A stretch of DNA of 64,000 bases, taken from NCBI GenBank assembly GCA_030737875.1, contig CM060910.1, positions 248,404,427 through 248,468,426 of the forward strand, read 5' to 3'. The translations under genes were made by a program, and so were the position numbers. How positions within the stretch are numbered: the stretch's first letter is position 1; the number at the start of each line of letters is the position of its first letter. Below the pieces are notes generated by a model. That model ran no database searches. It had not been told where the DNA came from and was given only the letters and a program-made list of their open reading frames with translations. Positions 11,966-25,430 of this stretch are shown here, in pieces. The DNA is from Allium sativum. Taxonomy: Eukaryota > Streptophyta > Magnoliopsida > Asparagales > Amaryllidaceae.

Positions 11966-14865
11966 AGTGATTCGAATCACTCTAATGTGTTTAACTCTAT
12001 TCAAATATCTAATTCGAAAAACTCATTTCGAAAGATTTCCTTTTTACAACGTTTATCCATTGATAAAGATTCACTTTTTACAAGTTTATCCATTTATAAA
12101 GATTTACTTTTAGTAATGGTTCTTCACTTTATAAATGTCCTTTTAATAACGTTTCTACTTCTCTATATAAGTCCAGACTTATATATATTCCATTTATCAA
12201 CGATAAATAATTTATTTAATTTATAAAACATTATTTATAAATTAATCTACTTCAATTTATCTGTTTAAAACAGATTTCCTATTTAATATCTCATTTAAAT
12301 CCATATCGTGTTATACCGTGTGCGAAGCACGTGTTTAAATCTATCCTTGTATAATTCTATTTATTTTCCGAACAAGTGTTCCTTTATTTATTCCCTAAAT
12401 AAATATTCCTTTATTCCATTTATTTAAAATCTAAATAAATGTTCCTTTATTTATTTCCCAAATAAATAAATGGTTTCATTTTATAAAATCCTATCGATTT
12501 TATAAATATGATTTATTTTCAATATAAACATTGAAAATTCCCTTTTTTACATTCTAGTATCACCTACGGTGTTTAACGTGTCGTATAACAACGATCGGTA
12601 TCATTCAAACATATGAAATCAATAACAGATTTCATAACACATCATATATCACAATATATGAAAAACGGTAAAATAAATGTTGAGGAATCCAGTCGGATTC
12701 CTCCAACCTGTTTCCCTGCATCACAGATGTTAGACAATATAGATAACATCACTTTCAGTTCCATATGATATATTCTGTTAAACAGAATCAATATAGAAAT
12801 TTAACTAACTGACTAGCAGTTCAATCAACACACAGTCAAACAGAGAATTTTAACAGTTCTAAGGATACGTTGTAAAAATAGAACTGTTCAGAGTTAGTGA
12901 GATTTACTCACATTTACAGTTCATCGTTAAAGAACGATAAACTGTTGTTTGATTTGAATCAAACAGTTTATTTTGCCATAAATTCAGACGAGCTTCAACC
13001 CACTTCCAGTCAGTTCCAGTGTTTAGTTCTCGTCCATACGAATCCAACGCATCTGACCATTCACGATTTCGATTCCGTATGAAATAGATATGTGATTTTA
13101 AAGTCAGAACATGGTTTAAATAAAATTAAATAAACTTAAACCCTTTTTGTTTATAATTGGGCCTTTAACTATGCTCCTTGGCCCATACACTATCGTTTAA
13201 AGCCCACCCCTTTTGTTCTTCTTTCCCGTCCACTGATTCCATGCTTCAGACAGGGATCCTCCACCATTTACCAACAAACGGAACCACTCCTCTCCTTCCA
13301 CAACCACTTTTACATCCAACCGAAACCACCAACGTCTTCCACTTCTCAGTCTGTATGCAACCATCCCCACCATGAAGATCTCGCACGTACTTCTCATCGT
13401 GATGGTTCTCCACGTCAGTAAAAATTGGTGCGGCATTTTCAGATATCCCACAACTCGCTCCTTTCTATGACCAACTCCATCATCCTTGAATGAAGACAAG
13501 GGTCGAGACCATCGTTATACCCATTATCTCGAGCTTTCGGACCCGTCGCCAAAACTCCAGTCCGATGCCAACGTTCCAGATGCGTCGATCAGCTTCTCGC
13601 ACTGGTACAGTGCATGTACACATCCTCTCGTGCTTGTCCCATATATCCCATTGCTTCCTCATATATATAATTAGTTTCCTTTTTCTTCTTTTCCTTTTTT
13701 CCGAGCGTTATGAATATTGGAAAGAGATCGAAACTTATCAGCAAAGAAGAAGTGAGCCCAATGCTTTGTATTTAGTAGTGTGATGATAACTTCACAATGA
13801 AGCTTCGTAGGGGTTGCGTTGAGTTGTCTGTACTTGTCCACGTTATATACATATTATTATATATATAAGTTAAAGCTGTAAGCTGTCCACGTTGCTATGC
13901 TTTCCTAGTTGATTTGGGTTCCACGTTTTTCTCACAATGTTACCATATGTTTGTGATTGCTCCACCACGAAACAATAGAGAATACGGTCAGAAAATTTAA
14001 GGCACAATAGGTATACACGTCCAAAAGGAAATGCGAGTTTTGTATTTTTGTTTGTTTTAAAAAGGTTAAGGTACCATGTTATATAAAACTTCGTTCACGT
14101 ATGAATCACTATGGACAGAGATAAAAATACTGTTGTGCCGAGCTCAGTGCCCCGATCACAAAAATATAATAATACCGGTAGATTTACTCATATTTTGAAA
14201 CCCCAAAAATATTGATACAGGGTGCAAAACACTCCAAATAAAAAGTTGCTTATTTAATTTATTAAAAATTACAGTAAAATTCCAAAAATTAAGTTATCAC
14301 TACTTGCCAAAAGAACCTTGTCTAAATTCGAATCTGATAACTAGTTATTTCGAAATAACCGTTATGGTCGATAAACGATTTCACAGCGACTATTTTAAAA
14401 CTTGATTTGGCCATAAATCAAAATCTACAGGACGAAATCCTGATTTTTCTCTTCCACTAGAAAGATATACTCCACCAGCTCCACACGTTTCTTGTTTCAC
14501 AGCAATCCGATTTAAAACGAACCCTGTACATCCACTTGAAGTATAAATCGCCAAATAACGAACTGTCGCGTCGTTACGCGCTCTATTTTAATTATAATAT
14601 AATTAATACGTTTTAACGTCGATTATTGAATCGATTCGTTATTCAAATCAAATTCTAAACTGAATTAAATATTTAAGCTAATCCAATTCACACAGTATTG
14701 TGAATTCGGTGATTTCCGATTATTTCGACATTATAATATATTATTATATTATTTATTTTAGTTAAATATTCAATATTATTTAATTCAAGTCATCGATATC
14801 GCCCAATCGATATTTAATAATTAAATAAATTAATTATTCGACAGCTAACAAAACGCGCCATTACA

Positions 14866-14882
14866 GACTTCCCCCCTTAAAA
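14866..14882 (-). other. LARD polypurine tract
   Basis: The complement reads TTTTAAGGGGGGAAGTC directly before the LTR terminus. A PPT at the LTR border primes plus-strand synthesis. The chromovirus has a degenerate counterpart, TTTTAAGTCGGGAAGAT, at 51837-51853. Confidence 0.9.
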
Positions 14883-16233
14883 TAATTTCGTCCTCGAAAT
14901 TGCTAAGCTAGGAAAATGCTACCAACTTTACTAACTAGATTCAAATATCTTTTTGTTTACTTCTCAACTCCAGTTTCAACTGGACTCATTTAATTTTAAT
15001 TAATTTATTAATTCATTGCCAACCAACTAAAATTTTCAAAAATTCTGAAAATTTTCTAATATCTTAAATTTTCGAAAAATTTCGCCATAACCTCCTTTGT
15101 ACGGCTCAATACGTCAAACCACAACTCGCCTCTCTTGGCCTCCTCTAATCCAAAAGAAAATCAAACAGCCAAGCGGCTTGCCAATTCGGCTCAAAAATCC
15201 AAACTCATATATAATATAAACTTGTACCTTTTTGTCGGGCATTTAACCCTATCCCTTTCATCTGCTACCAATTCAACATATACCAATGTTATCCATTCCA
15301 ATTGATCTCCAATCAGTTCATATCCTCAAATCCAAATCGAATTTCATTCGAACCCAAATATCAAATTCCAAATTACACTAATCAATTTGGTTCCATTCTA
15401 GATTATCTCTAATCCCAATTCAATTTTATTTAACTCGGTTCAAGTTAAATTTCAATTTATTTTTACCATCCCATTTTATTTAACTTCATTAGTTAAATTT
15501 TAATTCCAGAACTTAAGTTCCTGGGTTTCTTTCAAATCAATTTGAAATCATAATGCCGATTCAAAACCTTTGAATTTCTAAACAACTTGTTTTCTCAAAA
15601 CAATTCAAAAACAAAACCTTTGGTAGTAATCCGTCACTTAGAACTCGAAAATGAACACTGATGATGTCTAAATTCATCATCAGAACCTATTTTCCAGCTA
15701 TCGAAATGAGTTCAATACTATATCGTTTTAAATTTGGAAAACATTTTCAAATCTCCCAAGAACTTAAAATTTCCTTATTTTAATTCCAAATCTGATTTAA
15801 CTTCAGATTTACTTCTATTTCATATATTACATTCATATGAATTCTGATTGGTCATTTATAACCATTTCACTATATAATCTTACTCGATTATAATAACAAC
15901 CAATATATCTAATATATTATAATTTTGATATATATATATATATATCTATATCAAAATATACTTTGGGTAAAGTTAAATTCACTTACCCTCTTTCAAAACA
16001 TATCGCGACGACCTATCGTATTCAAGTGTTTATTAACTCCTACCGATACAGTGGATCAAACTGATCGACCAGAACTCATAAACAACTCAACCAATGAATC
16101 TCCATAATATAAAACAATTTTTTATATCAAATACAAATACGCACTCGTATATATACACTCAAACTCAATCTAGGATATTACTAATCCCATCTCTATCGAG
16201 TTATGCCACAGAGCCAAGGTACTCACTTAACTT

Positions 16234-16247
16234 AAGCTCTGATACCA
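16234..16247 (-). other. LARD primer binding site
   Basis: The complement reads TGGTATCAGAGCTT, two bases from the LTR border at 16250. It is a perfect match to the initiator tRNA-Met primer sequence. Confidence 0.92.
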
Positions 16248-16249
16248 AC

Positions 16250-19200
16250 TGTAACGGCTGGAAATTTCCGACTCCTCGAGAGTCGGAAACTCCGAGACGT
16301 TAGTGAAAGAATTTAGAAGGTGAGAAAGAAAAGATAGAACTAATAGAATAGAAGAAGAAGAAGAACATCAAAATCATCAGAGTAACACGAATCTCACAGC
16401 GGAACGAATAACATATAATATATAACATAACTTTGAAGTAAACAGTTATATATATACAAAAGCACTTATCAGAGTACAACACTTACAACACAGCGGAAAT
16501 AACTATAGCTATAAAATCTTGCAGCCTCCTGCTCCAAGCTCTCCATGTATATCTGTAAATCCCGACTACTTGACTGCCCGTACAAATTTAGGCACCCAAG
16601 AGTTTAGGGAAAACAACAAAGTAAACTCCGGGTCAGTCATGGGACTGGTATGAGTAAAATAGTTTAAAACAGGTATAGGATATCTCATAAGACCACGCCG
16701 TGAATACGGAACGGGTTTTTCCCTTATGAGTATCTGAACAACTTTGACAAGCAATATCATTGTGATATTATAATAATGTCTAAGTACAAATAGATATCAA
16801 TCTAGTAGAAACGCTTGCATCTCACGTTCTACATACATAGTATAAAATCATAAACCGCAGGGCGCTTATCGGAGAATGGATTCCATCAGACAAGGTATGG
16901 GAGCACCTTTTGAATAGTTTACTCTAGAGGTGATACACTCAGAGTTCAACAAGAACGTCTTGCAACCCGGCCACACATGACCGCTCACTCATTTAGCTTG
17001 AGTGTCGTGAATATATTGCCACCACGGTTATAGGCCATCAAACCGTCATCCGAAGATACAGAATCAAAAAGAAGTATAAATATGAATATTCTCTAGATCG
17101 GTGACAATACACCCTGCTTGGGGATGACCCAACTAGCCATGCTGCCTAGCCCAACTTTTGTTACTTCCTGGTGTGAGGCTAGAAGCTACGTCTATCTTCA
17201 GAACATCTGAACACCATTCACTTTGAATGCCACATCGTCATACCCGCCAAATCACAAATTGACTTATTCAAAAATAACACGGGTATACAGCTAAGAGAAA
17301 CGAATTCCTCTGCCACCAAACGTGAATACGTTTGAACAGATCAACTTACGCGATCCATTGGATATACTCTGTCAGACCTTCTTCCATATACGTTGTCCTG
17401 GGACTGGACAAACCGAAGGCACTATTCAGTATATCCATCTTAGTCACTGTTATCTAAGACTTATACAACAGCCCTTGCACTTTACTCCGTCTTCAATTTA
17501 TCTTTGGCATATATTGATCGCAACGCTTATGCCAATACAGAGTGGTTCTTTGGATAATAATCCCACCGGTCTCTCCATATTAACAACGTTAAAATGGTAA
17601 AAACTTTGATAGTCTGTGATCTAACTATCAAATGAAAACATGTCGGTGTACAAACAACGATCTTATTTCCAAATGGAAATTCGATCGATCAATCATCATA
17701 TGTTCATATTTCCTTATTTCATATATTTAGAAAATATATGTTATTAATCATTGGAAAACATTTCCATAGTTTATTTTCACATCACTATTATTTCGCAACT
17801 ATCAGTCCCTAACTGTAACTAGTATGAGAACAATTCTCTAAGTATCAATACGGAAGGTCGAAACCAACATCAGATCGTCACTTAGAAAACCGTTCAACTT
17901 ACCCTCTCCAGTCAGTTTTTGAATTTGCTTAACTCTATTTCTTAAATTCTTATCATGAAAACATTTCATTTTCTATGTTTAGAAAACATATCTGACTATA
18001 TTTGGAAAACGTTTCCAAAACTCATTTACGGATTTCCAATGAACGTTGTATAAAACATCGTTTCGCTTAATCCATTTATCGCTTATTCCTTAGCTTTATT
18101 CCAAATCAACCTTTTAGATCGAACCACAACTATTCCTTTGTCAATTCTGAAGTCAATCAAGTTGGGGTATAGTTACCTCTCAGACCTTAATTGAACAACG
18201 TCCTTTACTGTGAAATAGATGAAGCTCGTCACTCACTTTTTACAATTATCTGTTTTACGCAAATTCTCGGATTCAGGTTACGAATCCACTTCTTATATGA
18301 CAACGTTTGATTATAACTATAACGTTATAATTCCTACTTCTGCAATATCTAACCTAAATTATAACTTTATCTCCTAACTCGAATAATTTAACAGACACCT
18401 AATTTCTAAATCAATAACTAAATCTTGATTTAAACCCTGGAAAGTAAATAGTACTTTCCCGAATTCGCTATAATCGAATTCGACGTATAACTCTCTTTCG
18501 AGTAATCTCTATTTGATTAACTCTTCTTCGAATAACCTATATTCGATTATCTCTCTTCGAATAACTCATATTCGAAATCTCTCTCTTTCGAATAAACAAT
18601 ATTCGATCTCTTTCTTTCGAATATGCTATATTAGAAAATCTCCTTTCGATTTACTAATCGATAACTCCTTCGATCAAACTAAAATCGATAACTCCTTTAA
18701 CTCTATTCGATTAACTAATATTCGACTAACTCCTTTGGATCGACTCATTTGATTAACTCCTTCGAATAACTTACCTTCGAATAACCAATATTCGATTTAC
18801 TCTAACTCGATTAACTTAACTCAAATCGATTTACTCCATTTCGATTCAACTTAATTCAAATCGATTAACTTAACTCAAATTGATTAACTCCTTTCGAATA
18901 ACTAAATTCGATTTAACTCTTCTCGAATAACTACATTCGATTAACTCCTTTTTACTTTACTCGAATAACTATATTCGATTAACACCTTCTTTCGAATAAC
19001 TATATTCGATTAACTCTTCGACTAACTCCTTTGGATTAACTAACTTCGAATAACTCCTTTGGATTACTAACTTCGAATAACTCTTCGACTAGCTCCTTCG
19101 GATTAACTAACTTCGAATAACTCTTCGACTAGCTCCTTCGGATTAACCCTTCGATTAACTCCTTCGGATTAACTAACTTCGAATAACCAATATTCGATAA

Positions 19201-22200
19201 CTACTCTTCGAATAAATAATATTCGATAACTCTTCTCAAATGAATCATATTTGATTTCTCCACTCGAATAAACTATATTCGATAACTCTTCTCAATGAAT
19301 AACATTTGATTTCTCCACTCGAATAAACTATATTCGATAACTCTTCTCAAATGAATAACATTTGATTTCTACACTCGAATAAACTATATTCGATTACTCT
19401 TCTCTCGAATACCCTATATTCGATAACTCTACTTCGGATATGTGATAATCGACAACTCTACTCGATTAACTCTACTTGGATAACTCTAACTGATCCACTC
19501 TGACTGGTCAACTTTAAGTGGTCAACTCTAACTGGTCAAGTCTAACTGATCAACTCTAACTGATCAATCCTAACTGGTCAACTCTAACTGGTCAACTCTA
19601 ACTGATCAACTCAAACTGGTTAACTCAAATGGTTAACTCGAACTGGTTAACTCAAATGGTTTACCCTAACTTGATTTACTTGTCTCGATTAACTGAACTA
19701 ATCCACTTAGTTTAACTTAGTTAATTCACGTTGATTAACTCTAGCCGGTTCACTTAGTTTAACTCAACTAATTTTCTTCGATTAACCACTTAGTTAACTT
19801 AACTAATTCACATCGATTAATCCTTTAGTTTAACTTAACTAATTCACGTCGATTAATCCTTTAATTTAACTTAACTAATTCACATCGATTAATCACTTAG
19901 TTTATCTTAACTAATTTACTTTGGTTAACTTAACCAATTACTTTGATTAACTCGACTAACTTGCTTTGGTTAACCTAACAAATTACTTTGTTTAACCCTA
20001 TTCGAATAAGTGATTCGAATCACTCTAATGTGTTTAACTCTATTCAAATATCTAATTCGAATAACTCATTTCGAAAGATTTCCTTTTTACAACGTTTATC
20101 CATTGATAAAGATTCACTTTTTCCAAGTTTATCCATTTATAAAGATTTACTTTTAGTAATGGTTCTTCACTTTATAAATGTCCTTTTAATAACGTTTCTA
20201 CTTCTCTATATAAGTCCAGACTTATATATATTCCATTTATCAACGATAAATAATTTATTTAATTTATAAAACATTATTTATAAATTAATCTACTTCAATT
20301 TATCTGTTTAAAACAGATTTCCTATTTAATATCTCATTTAAATCCATATCGTGTTATACCGTGTGCGAAGCACGTGTTTAAATCTATCCTTGTATAATTC
20401 TATTTATTTTTCGAACAAGTGTTCCTTTATTTATTCCCTAAATAAATATTCCTTTATTCCATTTATTTAAAATCTAAATAAATGTTCCTTTATTTATTTC
20501 CCAAATAAATAAATGGTTTCATTTTATAAAATCCTATCGATTTTATAAATATGATTTATTTTCAATATAAACATTGAAAATTCCCTTTTTTACATTCTAG
20601 TATCACCTACGGTGTTTAACGTGTCGTATAACAATGATCGGTATCATTCAAACATATGAAATCAATAACAGATTTCATAACACATCATATATCACAATAT
20701 ATGAAAAACGGTAAAATAAATGTTGAGGAATCCAGTCGGATTCCTCCAACCTGTTTCCCTGCATCACAGATGTTAGACAATATAGATAACATCACTTTCA
20801 GTTTCATATGATATATTCTGTTAAACAGAATCAATATAGAAATTTAACTAACTGACTAGTAGTTCAATCAACACACAGTCAAACAGACAATTTTAACAAT
20901 TCTAAGGATACGTTGTAAAAATAGAACTGTTCAGAGTTAGTGAGATTTACTCACATTTGCGGTTCATCGTTAAAGAACGATAAACTGTTGTTTGATTTGA
21001 ATCAAACAGTTTATTTTTCCATAAATTCAGACGAGCTTCAACCCACTTCCAGTCAGTTCCAGTGTTTAGTTCTCATCCATACGAATCCAACGCATCTGAC
21101 CATTCACGATTTCGATTCCGTATGAAATAGATATGTGATTTTAAAGTCAGAACATGGTTTAAATAAAATTAAATAAACTTAAACCCTTTTTGTTTATAAT
21201 TGGGCCTTTACCTATGCTCCTTGGCCCATACACTATCGTTTAAAGCCCACCCCTTTTGTTCTTCTTTCCCGTCCACTGATTCCATGCTTCAGACAGGGAT
21301 CCTCCACCATTTACCAACAAACGGAACCACTCCTCTCCTTCCACAACCACTTTTACATCCAACCGAAACCACCAACGTCTTCCACTTCTCAGTCTGTATG
21401 CAACCATCCCCACCATGAAGATCTCGCACGTACTTCTCATCGTGATGGTTCTCCACGTCAGTAAAAATTGGTGCGGCATTTTCAGACATCCCACAACTCG
21501 CTCCTTTCTATGACCAACTCCATCATCCTTGAATGAAGACAAGGGTCGAGACCATCGTTATACCCATTATCTCGAGCTTTCGGACCCGTTGCCAAAACTC
21601 CAGTCCGATGCCAACGTTCCAGATGCGTCGATCAGCTTCTCGCACTGGTACAGTGCATGTACACATCCTCTCGTGCTTGTCCCATATATCCCATTGCTTC
21701 CTTATATATATAATTAGTTTCCTTTTTCTTCTTTTCCTTTTTTCCGAGCGTTATGAATATTGGAAAGAGATCGAAACTTATCAGCAAAGAAGAAGTGAGC
21801 CCAATGCTTTGTATTTAGTAGTGTGATGATAACTTCACAATGAAGCTTCGTAGGGGTTGCGTTGAGTTGTCTGTACTTGTCCACGTTATATACATATTAT
21901 TATATATATAAGTTAAAGCTGTAAGCTGTCCACGTTGCTATGCTTTCCTAGTTGATTTGGGTTCCACGTTTTTCTCACAATGTTACCATATGTTTGTGAT
22001 TGCTCCACCACGAAACAATAGAGAATACGGTCAGAAAATTTAAGGCACAATAGGTATACACGTCCAAAAGGAAATGTGAGTTTTGTATTTTTGTTTGTTT
22101 TAAAAAGGTTAAGGTACCATGTTATATAAAACTTCGTTCACGTATGAATCGCTATGGACAGAGATAAAAATACTATTGTGCCGAGCTCAGTGCCCCGATC

Positions 22201-22908
22201 ACAAAAATATAATAATACCGGTAGATTTACTCATATTTTAAAACCCCAAAAATATTGATACAGGGTGCAAAACACTCCAAATAAAAAGTTGCTTATTTAA
22301 TTTATTAAAAATTACAGTAAAATTCCAAAAATTAAGTTATCACTACTTCCCAAAAGAACCTTGTCTAAATTCGAATCTGATAACTAGTTATTTCGAAATA
22401 ACCGTTATGGTCGATAAACGATTTCACAGCGACTATTTTAAAACTTGATTTGGCCATAAATCAAAATCTACAGGACGAAATCCTGATTTTTCTCTTCCAC
22501 TAGAAAGATATACTCCACCAGCTCCACACGTTTCTTGTTTCACAGCAATCCGATTTAAAACGAACCCTGTACATCCACTTGAAGTCTAAATCGCCAAATA
22601 ACGAACTGTCGTGTCGTTACGCGCTCTATTTTAATTATAATATAATTAATACGTTTTAATGTCGATTATTGAATCGATTCGTTATTCAAATCAAATTCTA
22701 AACTGAATTAAATATTTTAGCTAATCCAATTCACACAGTATTGTGAATTCGGTGATTTCCGATTATTTCGACATTATAATATATTATTATATTATTTATT
22801 TTAATTAAATATTCAATATTATTTAATTCAAGTCATCGATATCGCCCAATCGATATTTAATAATTAAATAAATTAATTATTCGACAGCTAACAAAACGCG
22901 CCATTACA
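16250..22908 (-). repeat. 5' LTR of the LARD-like element (6.66 kb)
   Basis: This partner of 8194-14865 starts TGTAACGG and ends GCCATTACA on +. In element orientation this is the promoter-bearing 5' copy. The TSD copy ggttc follows at 22909-22913. Confidence 0.93.
18486..20010. repeat. Tandem repeat block in the second LARD LTR
   Basis: This is the counterpart of 10430-11965 with the same three successive unit types. Small unit losses relative to the other copy (for example near 18758) show that the array changed length after insertion or during replication. Confidence 0.8.
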
Positions 22909-23350
22909 GGTTCAATTGGACTCCAGAATGTGAGGCGGCTTTCCAAAAGCTAAAGTTAAGGCTGACAACTGCTCCAGTGTTAACAATTATTGATGGCAAT
23001 CAAGAAATGAAAGTCTGGGCAGAAGCTTCTAAAGAAGGTCTTGGTGCAGTATTAATGCAAATAAGCCAAGTAGTCGCTTATGCTAGCCATTAGTTAAAGC
23101 CGCATGAGAAGAATTGTGCGACACACGATCTTGAATTGTTAGCCATCGTGTTTGCTATGAAAATCTGGAGGCACTATCTATTAGGTGAGAAATTTGAATT
23201 ATATACTGATCATCAATCATTGAAGTATTTGTTCACCAAGAAAAGTCTGAATATGAGGCAACAGCGTTGGTTAGAATTTCTTGCAGCATATGATCTTGAT
23301 ATTTTATATACTCAGGGGAAAGCCAATGTTGTGGCAGATGCGCTCAGCAG
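22909..23350 (+). pseudogene. Chromovirus RNase H domain fragment
   Basis: The frame resumes the polyprotein exactly after the LARD. After ggttc it reads FNWTPECEAAFQKLK, then the RNase H core with AEASKEGLGAVL (the first catalytic Asp of the usual DAS is replaced by Glu), [16 protein letters not shown] and [11 protein letters not shown]. Position 23092 has a stop (H then TAG) where the family has a residue before LKPHEKNY. It ends in NVVADALS, where the solo LTR inserted, and continues at 26541. It would degrade the RNA strand of RNA:DNA hybrids if intact. Confidence 0.9.
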
Positions 23351-23652
23351 TGTAACACCCCGCGAATTATATAACTATGAAATTAACAAATTAAAGTATA
23401 ATTAATTTGAAATCAAATAACTAAGGGAAACGGGATACGCCATTGCGTTCGTCTCGGAAAAATACGCGAAACAGAGTCCGAGTTTTCGAAAAACGGAGTC
23501 CGTATGAAGAAGATATGGCCTTCGGAAGTTTTGAATTAAATTTAAAATTCAAACAGAATAAAATAATTAAAAATCGGGCCCAATGGGCCAGGACGGATGA
23601 ACACCCGCCTAGGCCACCTAGGTCGACTGGGCTGTCGACCTGGGCTACCCAT

Positions 23653-23682
23653 GTCGACAGGGCTGTCGACAGCCCTGTCGAC
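23653..23682. repeat. Perfect 30-bp palindrome of GTCGAC units
   Basis: Half-site GTCGACAGGGCTGTC is followed immediately by its exact complement in reverse. It is centred on GTCGAC and lies in a run of six GTCGAC motifs at about 23632-23694 in U3 of the solo LTR. Confidence 0.9.
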
Positions 23683-23859
23683 AGGGGTGTCGACCTGGTC
23701 GAGCCCAGTCAACCTGGCTGGCCAGGTCTGTGTTTGGCCGATTCTCTGTGGTCTGCTTTGTCATTAGGGCTAGGTGGCGGGTTCTAATTGGTCTCTCTAT
23801 CTAATGAATGGCTATGATCAATCCAAGCAACATCAAGGGTCCTAATCAGTTCCTAACCT

Positions 23860-23870
23860 CTATATAAACA
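23860..23870 (+). promoter_or_regulatory. TATA box of the solo LTR
   Basis: CTATATAAACA is followed 30-50 bases on by the probable transcript leader. It sits about 510 bases into the LTR, so U3 is short and R-U5 would be long. Confidence 0.6.
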
Positions 23871-25215
23871 ACCCTAGACTAAACCCTAATCTATTCATTC
23901 AAAATTAAGAACATAGCCGCCATGTTGCTGAGGAACGACTAAGAGTAGCCGCCAACTAGAGAGAGGATTAGGGAGAAGTTCTAAAGCCTAAAGCAATTCA
24001 AGCAACCTAAAGCCAATCAATATAACAAAGGAATCATATCTCTTAATTAGAGAATTCGCCGCAACCATTGTAAGTAGAGTATTACTTTGGTATGAATAAA
24101 TAACTGTGCTGATTTGTATGCTTGAATTGGGATAATAAAGTAATTCATATTTGTGCAAAATTTATGTTATTCATTATAAAGAACTACATGCGGTAGTTCT
24201 ATGCAAGTATGCGTTTGGAATATTTCGCAAATTATGTAATCTATGTTGAAGCTACATGTATGTAGTTGATTGAAATTCATGCAAGTTTGGGGCTTTGTTA
24301 TTATGCCATCATGATGTATATTTTTGTGCATAAATCATTTTGCAAGTAATTGAAACAAGTTTGGTTGTTATAGTTCATATGAAACTATGTTGGAATTTTG
24401 ACACTAAGTCATGCTTTTGCAAAATTATGAATATGGCTAGGCTATGAATGTTATTTGGCATAATTGAAATCCATGATTAAGTCTATCTTGTTTACAAGAA
24501 TTATATGATGACATATGCGAGACATGGCTAGGTTAGACTCAAAAATCCCTTTTTGCAAGTTTAAAGCAAACACCATGTTTAGGAATATTTATGCATAAGT
24601 ATGTTTATACCATCGTTATGTGATTAGACTTAAATCATGATTAAGTTGAACTATGCTTTTGTGTTAGTAACAAAGTATCCCCTTTGTAAACATGTAGAAA
24701 CCTTATGAACATGACTTGTTTATGTTTGACATTATGCCTAAATGAGAACATAGGTCTATGTTAAGGCTATGTGACACCTAATTTAGATTCTTATCTTAAG
24801 TTTACATGGTTTGGTTTATGTCACCTATGCTTTATGACCAAAGTATATATATATGCAAGTACACCAGTTTCTATTATGTATTTCCAACGTCATATGCAAG
24901 TTCATGCGCTCACCTTCCCCTCATACCGCATGTAATCACGCTTTAAGCCTCCCTTTTTCGCATGGCTAAATTGGGCTTTAAAAGGCTAAGCCCAATATAT
25001 ATAAACGGACGTGTAAAACGGGGGAAAATAACGTTGGGTTAGAATTAATTAATGAATGAAAATATAAAATAGAACGGCCCAAATTCAAGTAGGGGTTGGG
25101 CCCATGATTGGTGTAACCTTTACACCATTTACTTAATAATGGGCCGCAAATATTTACATATAAGAAATAAAGAAGAATGACAAGATATGTAAATGTAGAA
25201 AATACGATGTGTTTA

Positions 25216-25430
25216 ACCCGAGGTTGGATTGAGTTGTGATGTAAACCTGCCCGGAACCGCCCGGCTGTCCAGTAGTCACAACAATACCTATCCAATGTGG
25301 GAGGTTAAACATGGAGCCCAGCAAGGACCCGAGGTTAGACTGAGTTGTGGCGTAAGACTGCCCGGAACCAACCGGCAACAGGCAGCCACAACAATACCTG
25401 TCTAATGTGAGAGGTCAGGGCCTTAATAAG
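25216..25430. repeat. About 111-bp tandem duplication in the solo LTR
   Basis: Units at 25216-25326 and 25327-25430 each contain ACCCGAGGTT, GAGTTGTG, CTGCCCGGAACC, CACAACAATACCT and AATGTG(G/A)GAGGT in order. They have diverged by single bases and short segments. Confidence 0.8.

Larger units (their letters stand above)
8194..14865 (-). repeat. 3' LTR of the LARD-like element (6.67 kb)
   Basis: It has ends TGTAACGG and ...GCCATTACA on +, near-identical to 16250-22908. In element orientation it starts at 14865 and ends at 8194. Differences between copies include scattered single bases and a roughly 12-base deletion in the minisatellite. The + strand segment 8577-8668 (complement) matches the 3' part of the chromovirus LTR near 5125-5215, including blocks ATACCAGTCCCATGACTGAC and CGGCGTGGTC. 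Confidence 0.93.
14866..16249 (-). other. Non-coding interior of the LARD-like element
   Basis: These 1384 AT-rich bases lie between the LTRs. No frame encodes a retroelement protein. Bases 15064-15100 (complement) are identical over about 37 bases to 51680-51716 of the chromovirus 3' spacer, containing GGAGGTTATGGCGAAATTT. An (AT)n run lies at about 15928-15947. The region contains the PBS, the PPT and presumably any packaging signal, and little else. Confidence 0.85.
8194..22908 (-). mobile_element. LARD-like non-autonomous Ty3 element with giant LTRs
   Basis: This is a 14.7-kb insertion with two LTRs of 6672 and 6659 bp, a perfect TSD, a PBS next to the right LTR (complement of 16234-16247) and a PPT next to the left LTR (complement of 14866-14882). 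PBS and PPT positions put it on the minus strand. The 1384-bp internal region encodes nothing recognisable: no gag, protease, RT or integrase. That is the definition of a large retrotransposon derivative (LARD), although known LARDs usually have shorter LTRs and a longer interior. LTR and pre-PPT sequences match those of the surrounding Tekay-like element, so its proteins would come from that lineage. LTR copies differ by about 1-1.5% in the parts compared by eye, so it is much younger than its host element. Confidence 0.9.

Noticed and set aside
13197..13499. 100-codon minus-strand frame, also at 21240-21542
   Set aside because: It is conserved only because it lies in both copies of the LARD LTR. 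Overlapping frames on both strands are equally open and no family is recognised.
23443..23787. 114-codon frame in the solo LTR
   Set aside because: It lies in U3 before the TATA box and consists largely of translated GTCGAC repeats.
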